Shown one piece after another: positions 17,822 through 27,331 of a DNA stretch of 64,000 nucleotides; position 1 is the stretch's first letter, and each line of letters opens with the position of its first letter. Position numbers and translations under genes: made by a program. Below the pieces are notes generated by a model that was not told the origin of the DNA, did no database searches, and worked only from the letters and a program-made list of their open reading frames with translations. The stretch is from Floricoccus penangensis (GTDB taxonomy: Bacteria > Bacillota > Bacilli > Lactobacillales > Streptococcaceae): positions 124,001-188,000 of the forward strand of contig NZ_MKIQ01000003.1 of the NCBI RefSeq assembly GCF_001832885.1. Direction: 5' to 3'.

Positions 17822-18652
17822 ATGAATTTATTAAAAAACGTTGATTGGAATGAACTTTTTAAAAATGTAGGAAATAAACTTTTCTACATAGCAATAACTA
17901 GTATCTTATTTTATATATTATATAAATTCTGCAAAAAGATTGTGGAACGTTTCTTCAAAAATTATTCCCAAAAGTCTTGGTCAAATACTAATTGGACATT
18001 AACATTTTCAAGAATTGCTCAAAGTGCTTTGCAGTATATAACTCTTTTCTTATATATATACACCGTCTTAGATATTGTCGGAATTCCTATGAGTAAACTT
18101 CTCGCAGGTGCTGGATTCTTTGGTGTTGGCTTAACTCTAGTTGGAAAAGATTTACTATCAGATATAACAAATGGTTTTTTTATTATCTTTGAAAATCAAG
18201 CTAGCGTTGGTGATTATGTTTCAGTTGTTAATATGCCCGCAGCAATTGGTCTTGTTAAATCAGTTGGTATAAGAAGCTTGGTATTAATAGATGGTAATGG
18301 ATCAATTATCTATGTACCAAATCATAATATACAAAGTATAAGAAATTTTTCAAAAGAAACCTATAAACTTTATATTGACCTACCTTTAGCAAACAGTTCA
18401 ATTGAAAACCCAGATACGATTTCAAAAGAAATTACTAAAGTTAATAAAAATATTTTTTCTCAAAATAAAGATCTTTTTATTGAAGAACCAACTTATATTG
18501 GGATACACGATATAAATAATTCAGGATTATTTATACGTAACCTTGCTAAAGTAAAATATACAGATCGTGGGAAGGCAGAAGCTCTCCTCATGGAGGGGTA
18601 TTTAGAACTTAATTTGAAGTCAGAAAAAGAACAGTCAAAATCAGAGAATTAA
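17822..18652 (+). CDS. Small-conductance mechanosensitive channel (MscS family)
   Basis: A 276-residue MscS-type protein. Three hydrophobic segments occupy about 18-165, with the pore-lining helix near KLLAGAGFFGVGLTLVGKDLLSDITNGFFII. The beta domain follows (GDYVSVVNMPAAIGLVKSVGIRSLVL, then IYVPNHNI) and a C-terminal alpha/beta region ends at the membrane-distal side. Such channels release solutes on hypo-osmotic shock. A GAGG ribosome-binding site precedes the ATG. It is divergent from ilvE and convergent with the acetolactate decarboxylase gene. Confidence 0.93.
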   Translation: MNLLKNVDWNELFKNVGNKLFYIAITSILFYILYKFCKKIVERFFKNYSQKSWSNTNWTLTFSRIAQSALQYITLFLYIYTVLDIVGIPMSKLLAGAGFFGVGLTLVGKDLLSDITNGFFIIFENQASVGDYVSVVNMPAAIGLVKSVGIRSLVLIDGNGSIIYVPNHNIQSIRNFSKETYKLYIDLPLANSSIENPDTISKEITKVNKNIFSQNKDLFIEEPTYIGIHDINNSGLFIRNLAKVKYTDRGKAEALLMEGYLELNLKSEKEQSKSEN

Positions 18653-18674
18653 TTCTGATTAAACTGTTCTTTTT
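18625..18674. terminator. Bidirectional terminator between mscS and alsD
   Basis: A long interrupted stem: AAGAACAGT...AATCAGA on the left pairs with TCTGATT...ACTGTTCTT on the right. A T run follows in the plus direction and the complement of an A run in the minus direction. The left arm overlaps the end of the mscS coding region. Confidence 0.75.
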
Positions 18675-18675
18675 T

Positions 18676-19386
18676 CTATTCACTTAAATCAATATCTTTT
18701 TTCAGTCTCTCAACGTCAAGGTCAGCACGTAAGAAATTTTTATCATTTGTTGGGAAGCTTTGTTCTAATTCATGAACTGGCCCTAGTTCAAACTGTCCTT
18801 TTTCAAGAACATAATCTAAGACATGTCCTCCAAATGAATGATCATCAGACAAGAAATGTAAATGGAAGCCTGCAACGCTCACACCATGGAACATTTCTGG
18901 TGTCCAAATACCTACTACAGTACCTTTTACATTCTCTTCAATATATTCTGGTTGAACTTCAGCCACTTTGGCAAAACGTTCACCATTTTCAGCACGTGTT
19001 ATCATTCTAACATGCATCTTTTTAAAAGTACCTTCAATTTTTATTGAACGGAAAAGGTTATATCCATCGAAATAACTTTCCATTTTCTCAGAAAGATCTT
19101 CACTAGTTATTTCAGTTCTTTGGATACCAATTACTTCTGCTTCATGAGGAATCACCGCAGCATATGGTACCAATGAATCTCCAGGTAGTTCTGTAATTGT
19201 TTTATCCCCACGAGCTTGGTATGCTTTACCGTCTAAAACAATAAGTTCACCATCTATTGAATCAACTGTTCCGATTCCTAAATCTCCGTGGGTTAAAAGT
19301 TCATCAATTGTTAAATTTCCAGCATAAAGTCCTGCCATTAAAGCACTTAGAGTATTATGTTGGAAAAGTTTAATTCTGTCTGTCAT
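18676..19386 (-). CDS. alsD: Alpha-acetolactate decarboxylase
   Basis: Converts (S)-2-acetolactate to acetoin, which diverts pyruvate carbon to a neutral product and draws acetolactate from branched-chain synthesis. The zinc ligands are in the AGFHLHFLSDDHSFGGH stretch near residues 180-200, and GTVVGIWTPEMF precedes it. About 236 residues, normal for the family. The start is put at the ATG at 19386, eight bases after GGAGG; an upstream in-frame ATG contains the ribosome-binding site itself. It stands alone, convergent with the MscS gene. budA is an equivalent name. Confidence 0.95.
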   Translation of the reverse strand: MTDRIKLFQHNTLSALMAGLYAGNLTIDELLTHGDLGIGTVDSIDGELIVLDGKAYQARGDKTITELPGDSLVPYAAVIPHEAEVIGIQRTEITSEDLSEKMESYFDGYNLFRSIKIEGTFKKMHVRMITRAENGERFAKVAEVQPEYIEENVKGTVVGIWTPEMFHGVSVAGFHLHFLSDDHSFGGHVLDYVLEKGQFELGPVHELEQSFPTNDKNFLRADLDVERLKKDIDLSE

Positions 19387-19487
19387 TAATAAATCCTCCA
19401 CTCACCATTATAAAACAAAAACGCTATAACTAAAACAATAAAATTTAGGAATTTACTCACAAAGAAATATCTCCACTTAAAGTCAAC

Positions 19488-19513
19488 AAAAAAACAGCCT
19501 AGGCTGTTTTTTT
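19488..19513. terminator. Perfect palindromic terminator after rny
   Basis: AAAAAAACAGCCT / AGGCTGTTTTTTT is a perfect palindrome with runs on both sides. It lies just after the rny stop on the minus strand. Confidence 0.85.
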
Positions 19514-19519
19514 AACAAA

Positions 19520-21100
19520 TTATTTTGCATAGTCAATGGCTCTTGTTTCTCTGATAACTGTAACTTTAATGCTACCAGGGTAGTCCATTTCCTCTTCAAT
19601 TTTTTGTTTAATTTTATGTGATAAGACTGTAGCCTTATCATCATCAATTTTACTTGGATTAACAAGTACACGTACTTCACGTCCTGCCTGAATAGCAAAA
19701 CTTGAATCAACACCATCAAATCCATTTGAAATTTCTTCGAGGTTTTGTAATCTCTTGATATAATTATCAATTGATTCACGACGTGCGCCTGGTCTTGCTG
19801 CACTAAGAGCATCTGCGGCCGCAACCAATACTGCAATAACACTTGTTGGCTCTGTATCGCCATGGTGACTTGCAATTGTATTTACAACTACTGGATTTTC
19901 CTTGTACTTCTTAGCAAGTTCTGCTCCAATCTCAACGTGGCTTCCTTCAATTTCATGGTCAAGAGCTTTACCAATATCATGTAAGAATCCTGCACGTTTA
20001 GCGAGAGCTACGTTTTCACCCATCTCACCTGCAAGTGCTCCTGCAAGAGTTGCTACTTCAACAGAATGATCAAGAACATTTTGACCGTAACTAGTTCTGA
20101 AATGCAAACGTCCCATGATTTTGATTATATCTGGATGTAATGTATGAGCACCAACCTCAAAGGCTGCTTGTTCACCATATTCCATAATACGTTTATCAAG
20201 TTCTTTACGATTCTTTTCAACAAGTTCTTCAATTCTCGCTGGATGGATACGACCATCTTGAACAAGTTGTTCAAGTGTTAAGCGAGCAATCTCACGTCTT
20301 ATCGGATCAAATCCTGATAAAACAACTGCTTCTGGTGTATCATCAATAATTACATCAATACCTGTTAATGATTCAAAAGTACGAATATTACGGCCTTCAC
20401 GACCAATAATACGACCTTTCATTTCATCATTTGGCAAAGTAACTACTGAGACCGTTTGTTCACTTACAAAATCTCCACTAACACGTTGCATTGCTAAAGA
20501 AATAATATTTCTAGCACGCTTGTCAGCTTCAGCATTTGCCTTTTCTTCACTAGCACGAATAGTTTGAGCTAATTCACGAGTAAGTGATTCTTCAGTATCT
20601 TCTAATACTATTTTCTTAGCTTCTGCAGTAGACAACTGAGCAATTCGCTCTAGTGCCTCTTGTTTCTCTGCATCAAGCTTGTTCACCTCTTGTTCACGCT
20701 GTACAATTTGCTGCGTTTTTTGCTCAAGATTATCTTCTTTTGAATCGAGATTCAATTCCTTTTGTGTCAAGGCATCGTCTTTACGATCTAATATTTCTTC
20801 ACGTTGTTTTAAACGATTTTCTTGTTTCTTAAGTTCTTGCCTACTTTCTTCAAATTCATTTTCAATCTTTAAGCGATAATTTTGCCCCTCCTCTTTCATC
20901 GCTAAACGGGCTTCTTTTTTCATATTTTCTGCATCACGCTCAGCATTGAGAGTTAAATCATTAGCTTTATTCTCTGCATTTTCTATCAATGTGTCAGCAT
21001 CAAGCCGATCTTTATTTAGACGAATATTGCGCAAGATAAAACCTGCAAACAAACCAATTACAGCACAAACGAGAGCAATTACGACATTAATTGCTAACAT
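19520..21100 (-). CDS. rny: Ribonuclease Y
   Basis: The membrane-anchored endoribonuclease that starts much mRNA decay in Firmicutes (526 residues). An N-terminal membrane span ([20 protein letters not shown]) is followed by a long charged coiled coil (about 25-200). A KH domain comes next ([19 protein letters not shown]), then the HD domain with [20 protein letters not shown]. The start is the ATG at 21100, six bases after a GAGGTG site, not the upstream TTG. Together with rnr, RNase J2 and the DEAD-box helicase elsewhere in the window it covers much of the RNA degradosome. All catalytic motifs are intact. Confidence 0.97.
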   Translation of the reverse strand: MLAINVVIALVCAVIGLFAGFILRNIRLNKDRLDADTLIENAENKANDLTLNAERDAENMKKEARLAMKEEGQNYRLKIENEFEESRQELKKQENRLKQREEILDRKDDALTQKELNLDSKEDNLEQKTQQIVQREQEVNKLDAEKQEALERIAQLSTAEAKKIVLEDTEESLTRELAQTIRASEEKANAEADKRARNIISLAMQRVSGDFVSEQTVSVVTLPNDEMKGRIIGREGRNIRTFESLTGIDVIIDDTPEAVVLSGFDPIRREIARLTLEQLVQDGRIHPARIEELVEKNRKELDKRIMEYGEQAAFEVGAHTLHPDIIKIMGRLHFRTSYGQNVLDHSVEVATLAGALAGEMGENVALAKRAGFLHDIGKALDHEIEGSHVEIGAELAKKYKENPVVVNTIASHHGDTEPTSVIAVLVAAADALSAARPGARRESIDNYIKRLQNLEEISNGFDGVDSSFAIQAGREVRVLVNPSKIDDDKATVLSHKIKQKIEEEMDYPGSIKVTVIRETRAIDYAK

Positions 21101-21307
21101 TTTACACCTCAATTGTTATATTTGGTACTCATAAAAATCTTCTATTAGTACTCTATTATTTTAACATAATTTAGGCATTTGGTCAAAGTTAGTGAAGTAA
21201 TTATTGTTATTTTTTTTACAAAATTTATCACAATTTCCAAAGACAAAAAAATAAAGACAGGAGTTATATTTATCCTGCCTAAATCATTAAATTTCAAAAA
21301 TAAAATA

Positions 21308-24300
21308 TTAATCTTTATCTACTTCAATCAGCAAATCTCCTGATTCAATACGATCGCCTTCGGCAACAAAAATTTCTTTTACAGTTCCAGTAAATCTTGC
21401 TTGAACTGAAGTTTCCATCTTCATTGCTTCAGTGATAAATAGATTATCTCCTTTTTCGACCTTATCACCTACTTTTACAAGAACTTTAAGAACAGATCCC
21501 GACATAGTGGCACCAATTTGGTTGTCATTTGTCAGATCAGCTTTCGGTCTCTTACGGCTAGTAGTTTTGGAAGATGCATCATGAACCACGATTTCTCGTC
21601 TTTGACCATTGAGATTGAAGTAAAGTGTCCTGTTACCATCCTCATCAATATCACCAATTTGGTCTAGGCGAATAAGTAAATCTTTACCTTTTTCAAGGTT
21701 AAAGTTAATTGCCTCTCCTACTTCCATTCCTCGGAAGAAAGTCGCAGTATCTAGTAATTTTATATCAGCAAATTGTTCATAAGCCTTACGATAGTCCAAA
21801 AATACTTTTGGATACATAATATAGCTTAAAACTTCTTCATGCTTAGGTTTATAGCCTATCAACTCTTCCAGTTCTGCTTCAACCTCTTTAAAGTCAACAG
21901 CTTTTGCCAGACTACCAGGTCTTACAGTATAAGCTTCCTTGTCTTTAAGAATCAACTTTTGTAGGTCTTTTGGAAAACCACCGACAGGTTGACCTAAATC
22001 ACCGCGGAAGAAGGAAATTACAGAGTCAGGGAAACTCAAAGCTTGACCTTTTTCAAAGATATTTTCTTCCGTAAGATCGTTTTCCACCATAAATAGTGCC
22101 ATATCACCAACAACTTTCGACGATGGAGTAACTTTCACAATGTCCCCAAACATCATATTAACGGTATGGTACATTTTGGTAACTTCATCCCAACGATCAC
22201 CAAGACCCACGCCCTTAGCCTGTTGTTGAAGATTAGAGTATTGACCACCTGGCATTTCATGCATGTATACCATCGGTTGAGGTCCAGTTACACCGTTTTC
22301 AAAGGCCTTATAATTTTTACGAGCACCAAGCCAATATTGATTGATTTTATCAGCATTTTCAACATCAAAATCAGGTTGTCTATCAGATCCTTCAAGAGCA
22401 TAGTAAAGACTTGTCATACTTGGTTGACTGGTAGCACTACTCATAGCAGGAATTGCAAGGTCTACTATATCAACGCCGGCACGGACTGCTTCCGCATAGG
22501 TAAAAATACCATTTCCGCTTGTATCGTGTGTATGAAGGTGAATTGGTAAGTCAGTTGCTTCCTTCAATTCAGAAATCAAACGATATGCAGCCTGTGGTTT
22601 AAGAAGTCCAGCCATATCCTTAATAGCTATGATATGCGCTCCTAAAGACTCAAGTTCGCGAGCCATGTTCTTATAATAATCGACTGAATATTTTTGTCTT
22701 TCGGGATTATTAATATCACCAGTGTAACAAATTGTCGCTTCAGCAATTTTCCCTGCATCACGCACTGCTTGAATTGATTTTTCCATTTGAGGAACCCAAT
22801 TCAAACTATCAAAGATTCTAAATACATCAATACCTTGTCGTGCTGACTCTCTAATGAATTCTTCTAACACATTATCTGGATAATTAGAATATCCTACAGC
22901 ATTTGATCCTCTAAATAGCATTTGTAAAAGAGTATTTGGCATTGCTTTTCTAATTTGTCTAAGTCTATCCCATGGATCTTCAGTTAAGAATCGATAAGCC
23001 ACGTCAAATGTTGCTCCACCCCACATCTCAGAAGAAAATAAATTAGGCAAAGCTTTTTCAGTTAACGAAGCGATATCTAATAAATCTTTTGTACGAACAC
23101 GTGTAGCTAATAGACTTTGATGGGCATCACGGAAGGTAGTATCAGTTAAAAGAAGTTGATTTTGGTTTTTAACCCATTCAGAGACTGCATCAGCACCATC
23201 TTGGTCAAGAACATTCTTTGCTGTAATTATTTTTTTATCAGATTTATTAAGCTTTTTTGGAATATAGATTTCTGCCGGATGTTTCTTTTCTTTTTCAACA
23301 CCTGGGAAACCATTCACTGTAATTTGACTAATATATTTAAGGGTCTTATTACCACGGTCTCTTGTAGCTGAAAACTTGAATAAATCAGGGGTATTATCAA
23401 TAAAGGTAGTTAATACTGTTCCGTTTTGGAAATCTGGGTGACTAATTACATTGTTCATGAATGGAATATTAGTCTTGACTCCACGAATTCTGAACTCTTT
23501 CAAGCAACGTTGCATCTTTTGGATAGCTTGTTCAAGACTTGTCCCATGAGTACAGAGCTTAACTAAAAGAGAATCATAATAAGGAGTTACGACTGCACCA
23601 GCATATGCATTCCCAACATCTAAACGTACTCCAAATCCACCTGGTGAACGATAAGTATCAATTTTTCCAGTATCAGGCATAAAGTCATTCAAAGGATCTT
23701 CTGTCGTAATACGACATTGAATAGCTACTCCTTTATGTTCGATATCTTTTTGTTCTGGAATTCCAATTTCCTTATGCAAATCTTTACCTTGGGCAATCAG
23801 AATTTGAGACTGAACAATATCAATATCAGTAATCATTTCAGTAATTGTATGCTCTACTTGAACACGAGGATTTACTTCGATGAAGTAAAAGTTATCTCCT
23901 TCAACTAGAAATTCAACAGTTCCTGCATTGATATAACCAACGTGTTTCATGATTTGAACTGCAGCTTGACAAATTTTTTCTCTTTGCTCGTCAGAAAGTG
24001 ACACACAAGGGGCAACTTCTACTACTTTTTGGTGGCGTCTTTGAACTGAACAGTCACGTTCAAATAAATGAACAACGTTACCATGTGTATCTCCTAAAAT
24101 TTGAACCTCAATATGTTTAGGGTTTGCAATATATTTTTCAGCATATACTTCATCATTACCAAATGCAGATTTTGCTTCACTTTTAGCACGATCATAGCCT
24201 TCACGAGCTTCTTTGTCATTATGAGCGATACGCATTCCGCGTCCACCACCACCAAGAGAAGCTTTAATCATTATTGGATAACCATGTGTATTACCAAATT

Positions 24301-24736
24301 CAATAACTTCTTCAACTGAGTCAACAATTCCATCGGTACCTGGTACAGGGCTAATTCCAGCATCATATGCAGCTTTTTTAGCCTTAATCTTATCTCCAAA
24401 AATATCTAAATGGTGAATTGATGGTCCGATAAAAGTAATTCCCTCATCTTGACAACGTTTTGCCAAATCAATGTTTTCAGATAAAAAACCATAACCTGGG
24501 TGAATTGCATCAGCTCCAGACTCTTTAGCAATACGGATAATATCTTCTATATCTAGATAAGCGTCAATTGGTTTTTTACCCTTACCAACTAAATATGCCT
24601 CATCTGCTTTGAAACGGTGCACTGAATATTCATCTTCAGCTGCATAAATTGCGACAGTTGAAATTTTCAACTCTGTACATGCTCTAAATACACGAGTTGC
24701 AATTTCACCCCTATTTGCGACTAAAACTTTCTGCAT
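21308..24736 (-). CDS. pycA: Pyruvate carboxylase
   Basis: A biotin enzyme of about 1142 residues making oxaloacetate from pyruvate, bicarbonate and ATP. Domains in order: biotin carboxylase (1-450, KVLVANRGEIATRVFRA and the ATP-grasp GGGGRGMR); carboxyltransferase (about 520-820, DTTFRDAHQSLLATRVRT, MWGGATFDVAYRFL, DMAGLLKP, HTHDTSGNG); PYC/OADA domain (about 840-1040); C-terminal biotinyl domain with the biotinylated lysine in EAMKMET. The start is the ATG at 24736 after AAGGAT, giving MQKVLVANRGE; the longer reading adds 20 residues. It feeds the aspartate-family pathway represented by asd, dapA and lysA. birA, its likely biotin ligase, is 1.6 kb away. Confidence 0.97.
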   Translation of the reverse strand: MQKVLVANRGEIATRVFRACTELKISTVAIYAAEDEYSVHRFKADEAYLVGKGKKPIDAYLDIEDIIRIAKESGADAIHPGYGFLSENIDLAKRCQDEGITFIGPSIHHLDIFGDKIKAKKAAYDAGISPVPGTDGIVDSVEEVIEFGNTHGYPIMIKASLGGGGRGMRIAHNDKEAREGYDRAKSEAKSAFGNDEVYAEKYIANPKHIEVQILGDTHGNVVHLFERDCSVQRRHQKVVEVAPCVSLSDEQREKICQAAVQIMKHVGYINAGTVEFLVEGDNFYFIEVNPRVQVEHTITEMITDIDIVQSQILIAQGKDLHKEIGIPEQKDIEHKGVAIQCRITTEDPLNDFMPDTGKIDTYRSPGGFGVRLDVGNAYAGAVVTPYYDSLLVKLCTHGTSLEQAIQKMQRCLKEFRIRGVKTNIPFMNNVISHPDFQNGTVLTTFIDNTPDLFKFSATRDRGNKTLKYISQITVNGFPGVEKEKKHPAEIYIPKKLNKSDKKIITAKNVLDQDGADAVSEWVKNQNQLLLTDTTFRDAHQSLLATRVRTKDLLDIASLTEKALPNLFSSEMWGGATFDVAYRFLTEDPWDRLRQIRKAMPNTLLQMLFRGSNAVGYSNYPDNVLEEFIRESARQGIDVFRIFDSLNWVPQMEKSIQAVRDAGKIAEATICYTGDINNPERQKYSVDYYKNMARELESLGAHIIAIKDMAGLLKPQAAYRLISELKEATDLPIHLHTHDTSGNGIFTYAEAVRAGVDIVDLAIPAMSSATSQPSMTSLYYALEGSDRQPDFDVENADKINQYWLGARKNYKAFENGVTGPQPMVYMHEMPGGQYSNLQQQAKGVGLGDRWDEVTKMYHTVNMMFGDIVKVTPSSKVVGDMALFMVENDLTEENIFEKGQALSFPDSVISFFRGDLGQPVGGFPKDLQKLILKDKEAYTVRPGSLAKAVDFKEVEAELEELIGYKPKHEEVLSYIMYPKVFLDYRKAYEQFADIKLLDTATFFRGMEVGEAINFNLEKGKDLLIRLDQIGDIDEDGNRTLYFNLNGQRREIVVHDASSKTTSRKRPKADLTNDNQIGATMSGSVLKVLVKVGDKVEKGDNLFITEAMKMETSVQARFTGTVKEIFVAEGDRIESGDLLIEVDKD

Positions 24737-24849
24737 AAAAAATATCCTTCCATTAATAACTAGGTTTGCAACAAGTATAGCATGGATATTGTGCATTAAT
24801 TTGTTCTTTTACAAGAAATCGGTTTCATTTTCAATGTTTTCTGAAAATA

Positions 24850-24895
24850 AAAAACAAGTAATCAAGCCAGTTTTGGTCGAGTTACCTGTTTTTTA
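24850..24895 (-). terminator. Terminator after metK
   Basis: A bulged stem: ACAGGTAA pairs with TTACTTGT and the inner arms pair around an AAAC loop. T-rich runs lie at both ends. It lies between the metK stop and the pycA start, so it ends metK transcription. Confidence 0.65.
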
Positions 24896-24935
24896 TATTA
24901 ATTTTGACTACTAAAATTAGAGTTTTTCTAAAAAA

Positions 24936-26126
24936 CTAATCTAATAGTGCTTTTAAATCTTCTACTTTATCCAATTGTTCCCATGGAAGTTCGATATCTG
25001 TACGACCAAAGTGTCCGTATGCTGCTGTCTGACGATATATTGGGCGGCGTAGGTCGAGCATCTTGATGATACCAGCTGGACGAAGATCAAAGTTTTTACG
25101 GATAGCTTCAATTAGCTTATCATCGTCAACTTTTCCTGTTCCAAAGGTATTGATATTAATACTGATTGGTTGTGCAACACCGATAGCATAAGAAAGTTGA
25201 ATTTCTACTGTATCAGCAAGTCCAGAAGCCACGATATTTTTTGCAATATAACGCGCTGCATAAGATGCAGAACGGTCAACCTTAGTAGCATCTTTACCAG
25301 AGAATGCTCCACCACCATGATGTGCATAACCTCCGTAAGTATCAACGATAATCTTACGTCCAGTAAGACCTGAGTCTCCTTGAGGTCCACCAACTACGAA
25401 GCGTCCTGTTGGGTTGATAAAATATTTTGTATCCTCATCAAGTAAATCAGCAGGAATTACTTCCTTGATTACCTTGTTAATTACATCTTCTCTTATTGTT
25501 TCAAGAGTTACTTCTTCAGCGTGTTGGGTTGAGATTACAACTGTGTCAATTCTCTTTGCAGAACCATCTTTGTTATATTCAACCGTTACTTGGCTTTTAG
25601 CATCTGGTCTAAGATAATCAATCTCACCAGATTTGCGTAAATCAGCAAGTTTTTTAACCAGTTTGTGGCTTAATGAAATTGCTAGAGGCATTAGCTCAGG
25701 TGTTTCGTTAGTAGCATAACCAAACATAATACCTTGGTCACCTGCACCAATTAAATCAAGCTCGTCACGGTCTTTATTACCACGAATTTCAATAGCTTCA
25801 TCTACTCCTTGAGCAATATCTGGTGATTGCTCAACTAGGCTTGGATGAACTCCAACTGTTTTGTAGTCGAATCCAAAAGTTGCATCAGTATAACCGATTT
25901 CCTTAATTGTATTACGTACTACAGTATTTATATCTACATATGCATCAGTCGTGATTTCACCAAAAACATGAACACTTCCAGTGTATACTGCGGTCTCAGC
26001 AGCAACACGCGCATATGGATCATGTTCTAAAATCGCATCTAAAATTGCATCAGAAATTTGATCGGCAATCTTATCTGGATGCCCCTCTGATACACTTTCA
26101 CTTGTAAATAAAATCTTCTCTGTCAT
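24936..26126 (-). CDS. metK: S-adenosylmethionine synthetase
   Basis: Forms SAM from methionine and ATP (396 residues). Signature motifs are [20 protein letters not shown], the [12 protein letters not shown] segment and [17 protein letters not shown]. All catalytic residues appear present. An SMK-box (SAM-III) riboswitch overlaps its ribosome-binding site, so translation should fall when SAM is abundant. Single gene, ended by a bulged hairpin. Confidence 0.98.
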   Translation of the reverse strand: MTEKILFTSESVSEGHPDKIADQISDAILDAILEHDPYARVAAETAVYTGSVHVFGEITTDAYVDINTVVRNTIKEIGYTDATFGFDYKTVGVHPSLVEQSPDIAQGVDEAIEIRGNKDRDELDLIGAGDQGIMFGYATNETPELMPLAISLSHKLVKKLADLRKSGEIDYLRPDAKSQVTVEYNKDGSAKRIDTVVISTQHAEEVTLETIREDVINKVIKEVIPADLLDEDTKYFINPTGRFVVGGPQGDSGLTGRKIIVDTYGGYAHHGGGAFSGKDATKVDRSASYAARYIAKNIVASGLADTVEIQLSYAIGVAQPISININTFGTGKVDDDKLIEAIRKNFDLRPAGIIKMLDLRRPIYRQTAAYGHFGRTDIELPWEQLDKVEDLKALLD

Positions 26127-26130
26127 TTTT

Positions 26131-26202
26131 GTTTCCCCCTACTTTCTATTTTTCGGTTACAGGTAGTGGATTTTCTCCAACCATCGGGACTGTACCATAG
26201 TC
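26131..26202 (-). ncRNA. SAM-III (SMK box) translational riboswitch of metK
   Basis: Read on the minus strand, GGTACAG (26190-26196) can pair with CTGTAACC (26155-26162, one bulged A). A small hairpin TGGA-GAAA-TCCA lies in between, and CCGAAA follows the second arm. The metK ribosome-binding site AGGGGGAAAC (26131-26140) can pair with GTCCC (26186-26190). This matches the SMK box known upstream of metK in Lactobacillales, in which SAM stabilises pairing of the Shine-Dalgarno with the anti-SD. No covariance search was possible, but location and conserved blocks agree. Confidence 0.9.
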
Positions 26203-26334
26203 AATTCTAACACAAAATCTTTTTAATAAGTAGCAAAAGATTTTTATAAGATGATAGTAATTATTAATGTCTAGAGATCATTATAATTATTTATAAACCT
26301 TCATACTTAAATAAAGGTAACTCTTAACAAATAA

Positions 26335-26343
26335 TGGTATAAT
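26335..26343 (+). promoter_or_regulatory. Extended -10 promoter of birA (leaderless transcript)
   Basis: TGGTATAAT is an extended -10 element (TG-N-TATAAT). It ends six bases before the birA ATG, so transcription should start at or next to the A of the start codon. No convincing -35 element is present. Confidence 0.6.
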
Positions 26344-26349
26344 TAGTTT

Positions 26350-27276
26350 ATGACTACAAAAGAAAAAGTATTTAAAATTTTATTCGACGCTGTTGACTAT
26401 GTTAATGGTGAAGAAATCGCAACTGTCTTAGATATTAGCCGTACAAGTGTTTGGAAGGCTGTCAAGGCTTTGGAGAAGGACGGAGTTTTAATAGACTCAG
26501 TAAAAAATCGTGGTTACAAGCTTATCGCAGGAGATCTTCTCAATGCAAGTGAAATCGTTGAGAAAGCAATCGACGTTAAGAATGTAAAAATTACACCCGA
26601 GAGTGCTTCGACTCAGGCTGACGCTAAAAAGGACTTGGAAGAAAACACACTTTATTTAGCGAATGCACAAGAACAAGCAAGAGGTCGTTTCGGAAGAAGT
26701 TTCTATTCTGAAAACGGTCGTGGAATTTATATGAGTTTAGTTATTAAGCCACATGTTAAATTCTCTGATATGCCTCAATATACTGTTTTAACTGCTGCTG
26801 CTGTTGTTCAAGCGATTCAAAACCTAACTGGTATTGACACTCAAATCAAATGGGTGAATGATATCTACATGAATGGTAAGAAACTTGCTGGAATTTTAAC
26901 AGAAGCACAAACTGATGTTGAATCGGGTACTGTAACTGATGTTATTATTGGAATTGGCTTTAATTTTGCTATTCAAAATTTCCCTGATGATATAAAAGAT
27001 AAGGTAACTAGTCTTTTCACTCAACATCCACCTATCACAAGAAATGAACTCATCGCAGAAATTTGGAATCAGTTCTTCTACCTATTAGATAAGGACTACT
27101 TAAAGATTTACAAGGATCATTCATTAGTTCTAGGTCGCGAAGTTTCTTTCGAACAAAATGGTGAAGAATACACAGGTAAAGCAGTTGACCTTACTGATAA
27201 AGGAGAACTAATTATCGATACTGACCAAGGTCAAAAAATTATCTCAAGTGGAGAAATTTCACTGTCTAAATGGTAA
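26350..27276 (+). CDS. birA: Bifunctional biotin ligase / biotin operon repressor
   Basis: A 308-residue BirA with an N-terminal winged helix (about 1-60, IATVLDISRTSVWKAVKALEKDG), a biotin-protein ligase domain (about 75-260) and a C-terminal SH3-like domain. The ligase motif GRFGRSF is present (family GRGRxGR), as are KWVNDIYMNGKKLAGIL and an IGIGFNF segment. It attaches biotin to carrier proteins such as the pyruvate carboxylase nearby. No ribosome-binding site precedes the ATG, and a TATAAT lies only six bases upstream, so the mRNA is probably leaderless. A 16-bp perfect hairpin follows. Confidence 0.95.
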   Translation: MTTKEKVFKILFDAVDYVNGEEIATVLDISRTSVWKAVKALEKDGVLIDSVKNRGYKLIAGDLLNASEIVEKAIDVKNVKITPESASTQADAKKDLEENTLYLANAQEQARGRFGRSFYSENGRGIYMSLVIKPHVKFSDMPQYTVLTAAAVVQAIQNLTGIDTQIKWVNDIYMNGKKLAGILTEAQTDVESGTVTDVIIGIGFNFAIQNFPDDIKDKVTSLFTQHPPITRNELIAEIWNQFFYLLDKDYLKIYKDHSLVLGREVSFEQNGEEYTGKAVDLTDKGELIIDTDQGQKIISSGEISLSKW

Positions 27277-27284
27277 AAATATTA

Positions 27285-27322
27285 AAACAAGATTATCAAT
27301 TGCTTGATAATCTTGTTTTTTG
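27285..27322. terminator. Bidirectional terminator between birA and the serine hydrolase
   Basis: AAAACAAGATTATCAA-TTGC-TTGATAATCTTGTTTT is a perfect 16-bp stem with T runs usable in both directions, between convergent genes. Confidence 0.9.
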
Positions 27323-27331
27323 AATAAATTT

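Noticed and set aside
19483-19875. Minus-strand ORF of 130 aa within rny
   Set aside because: Frame-shifted overlap of the RNase Y HD domain; the RNase Y frame is clearly the coding one.
22166-22549. Plus-strand ORF of 127 aa in pycA
   Set aside because: Antisense shadow of the pyruvate carboxylase carboxyltransferase domain.
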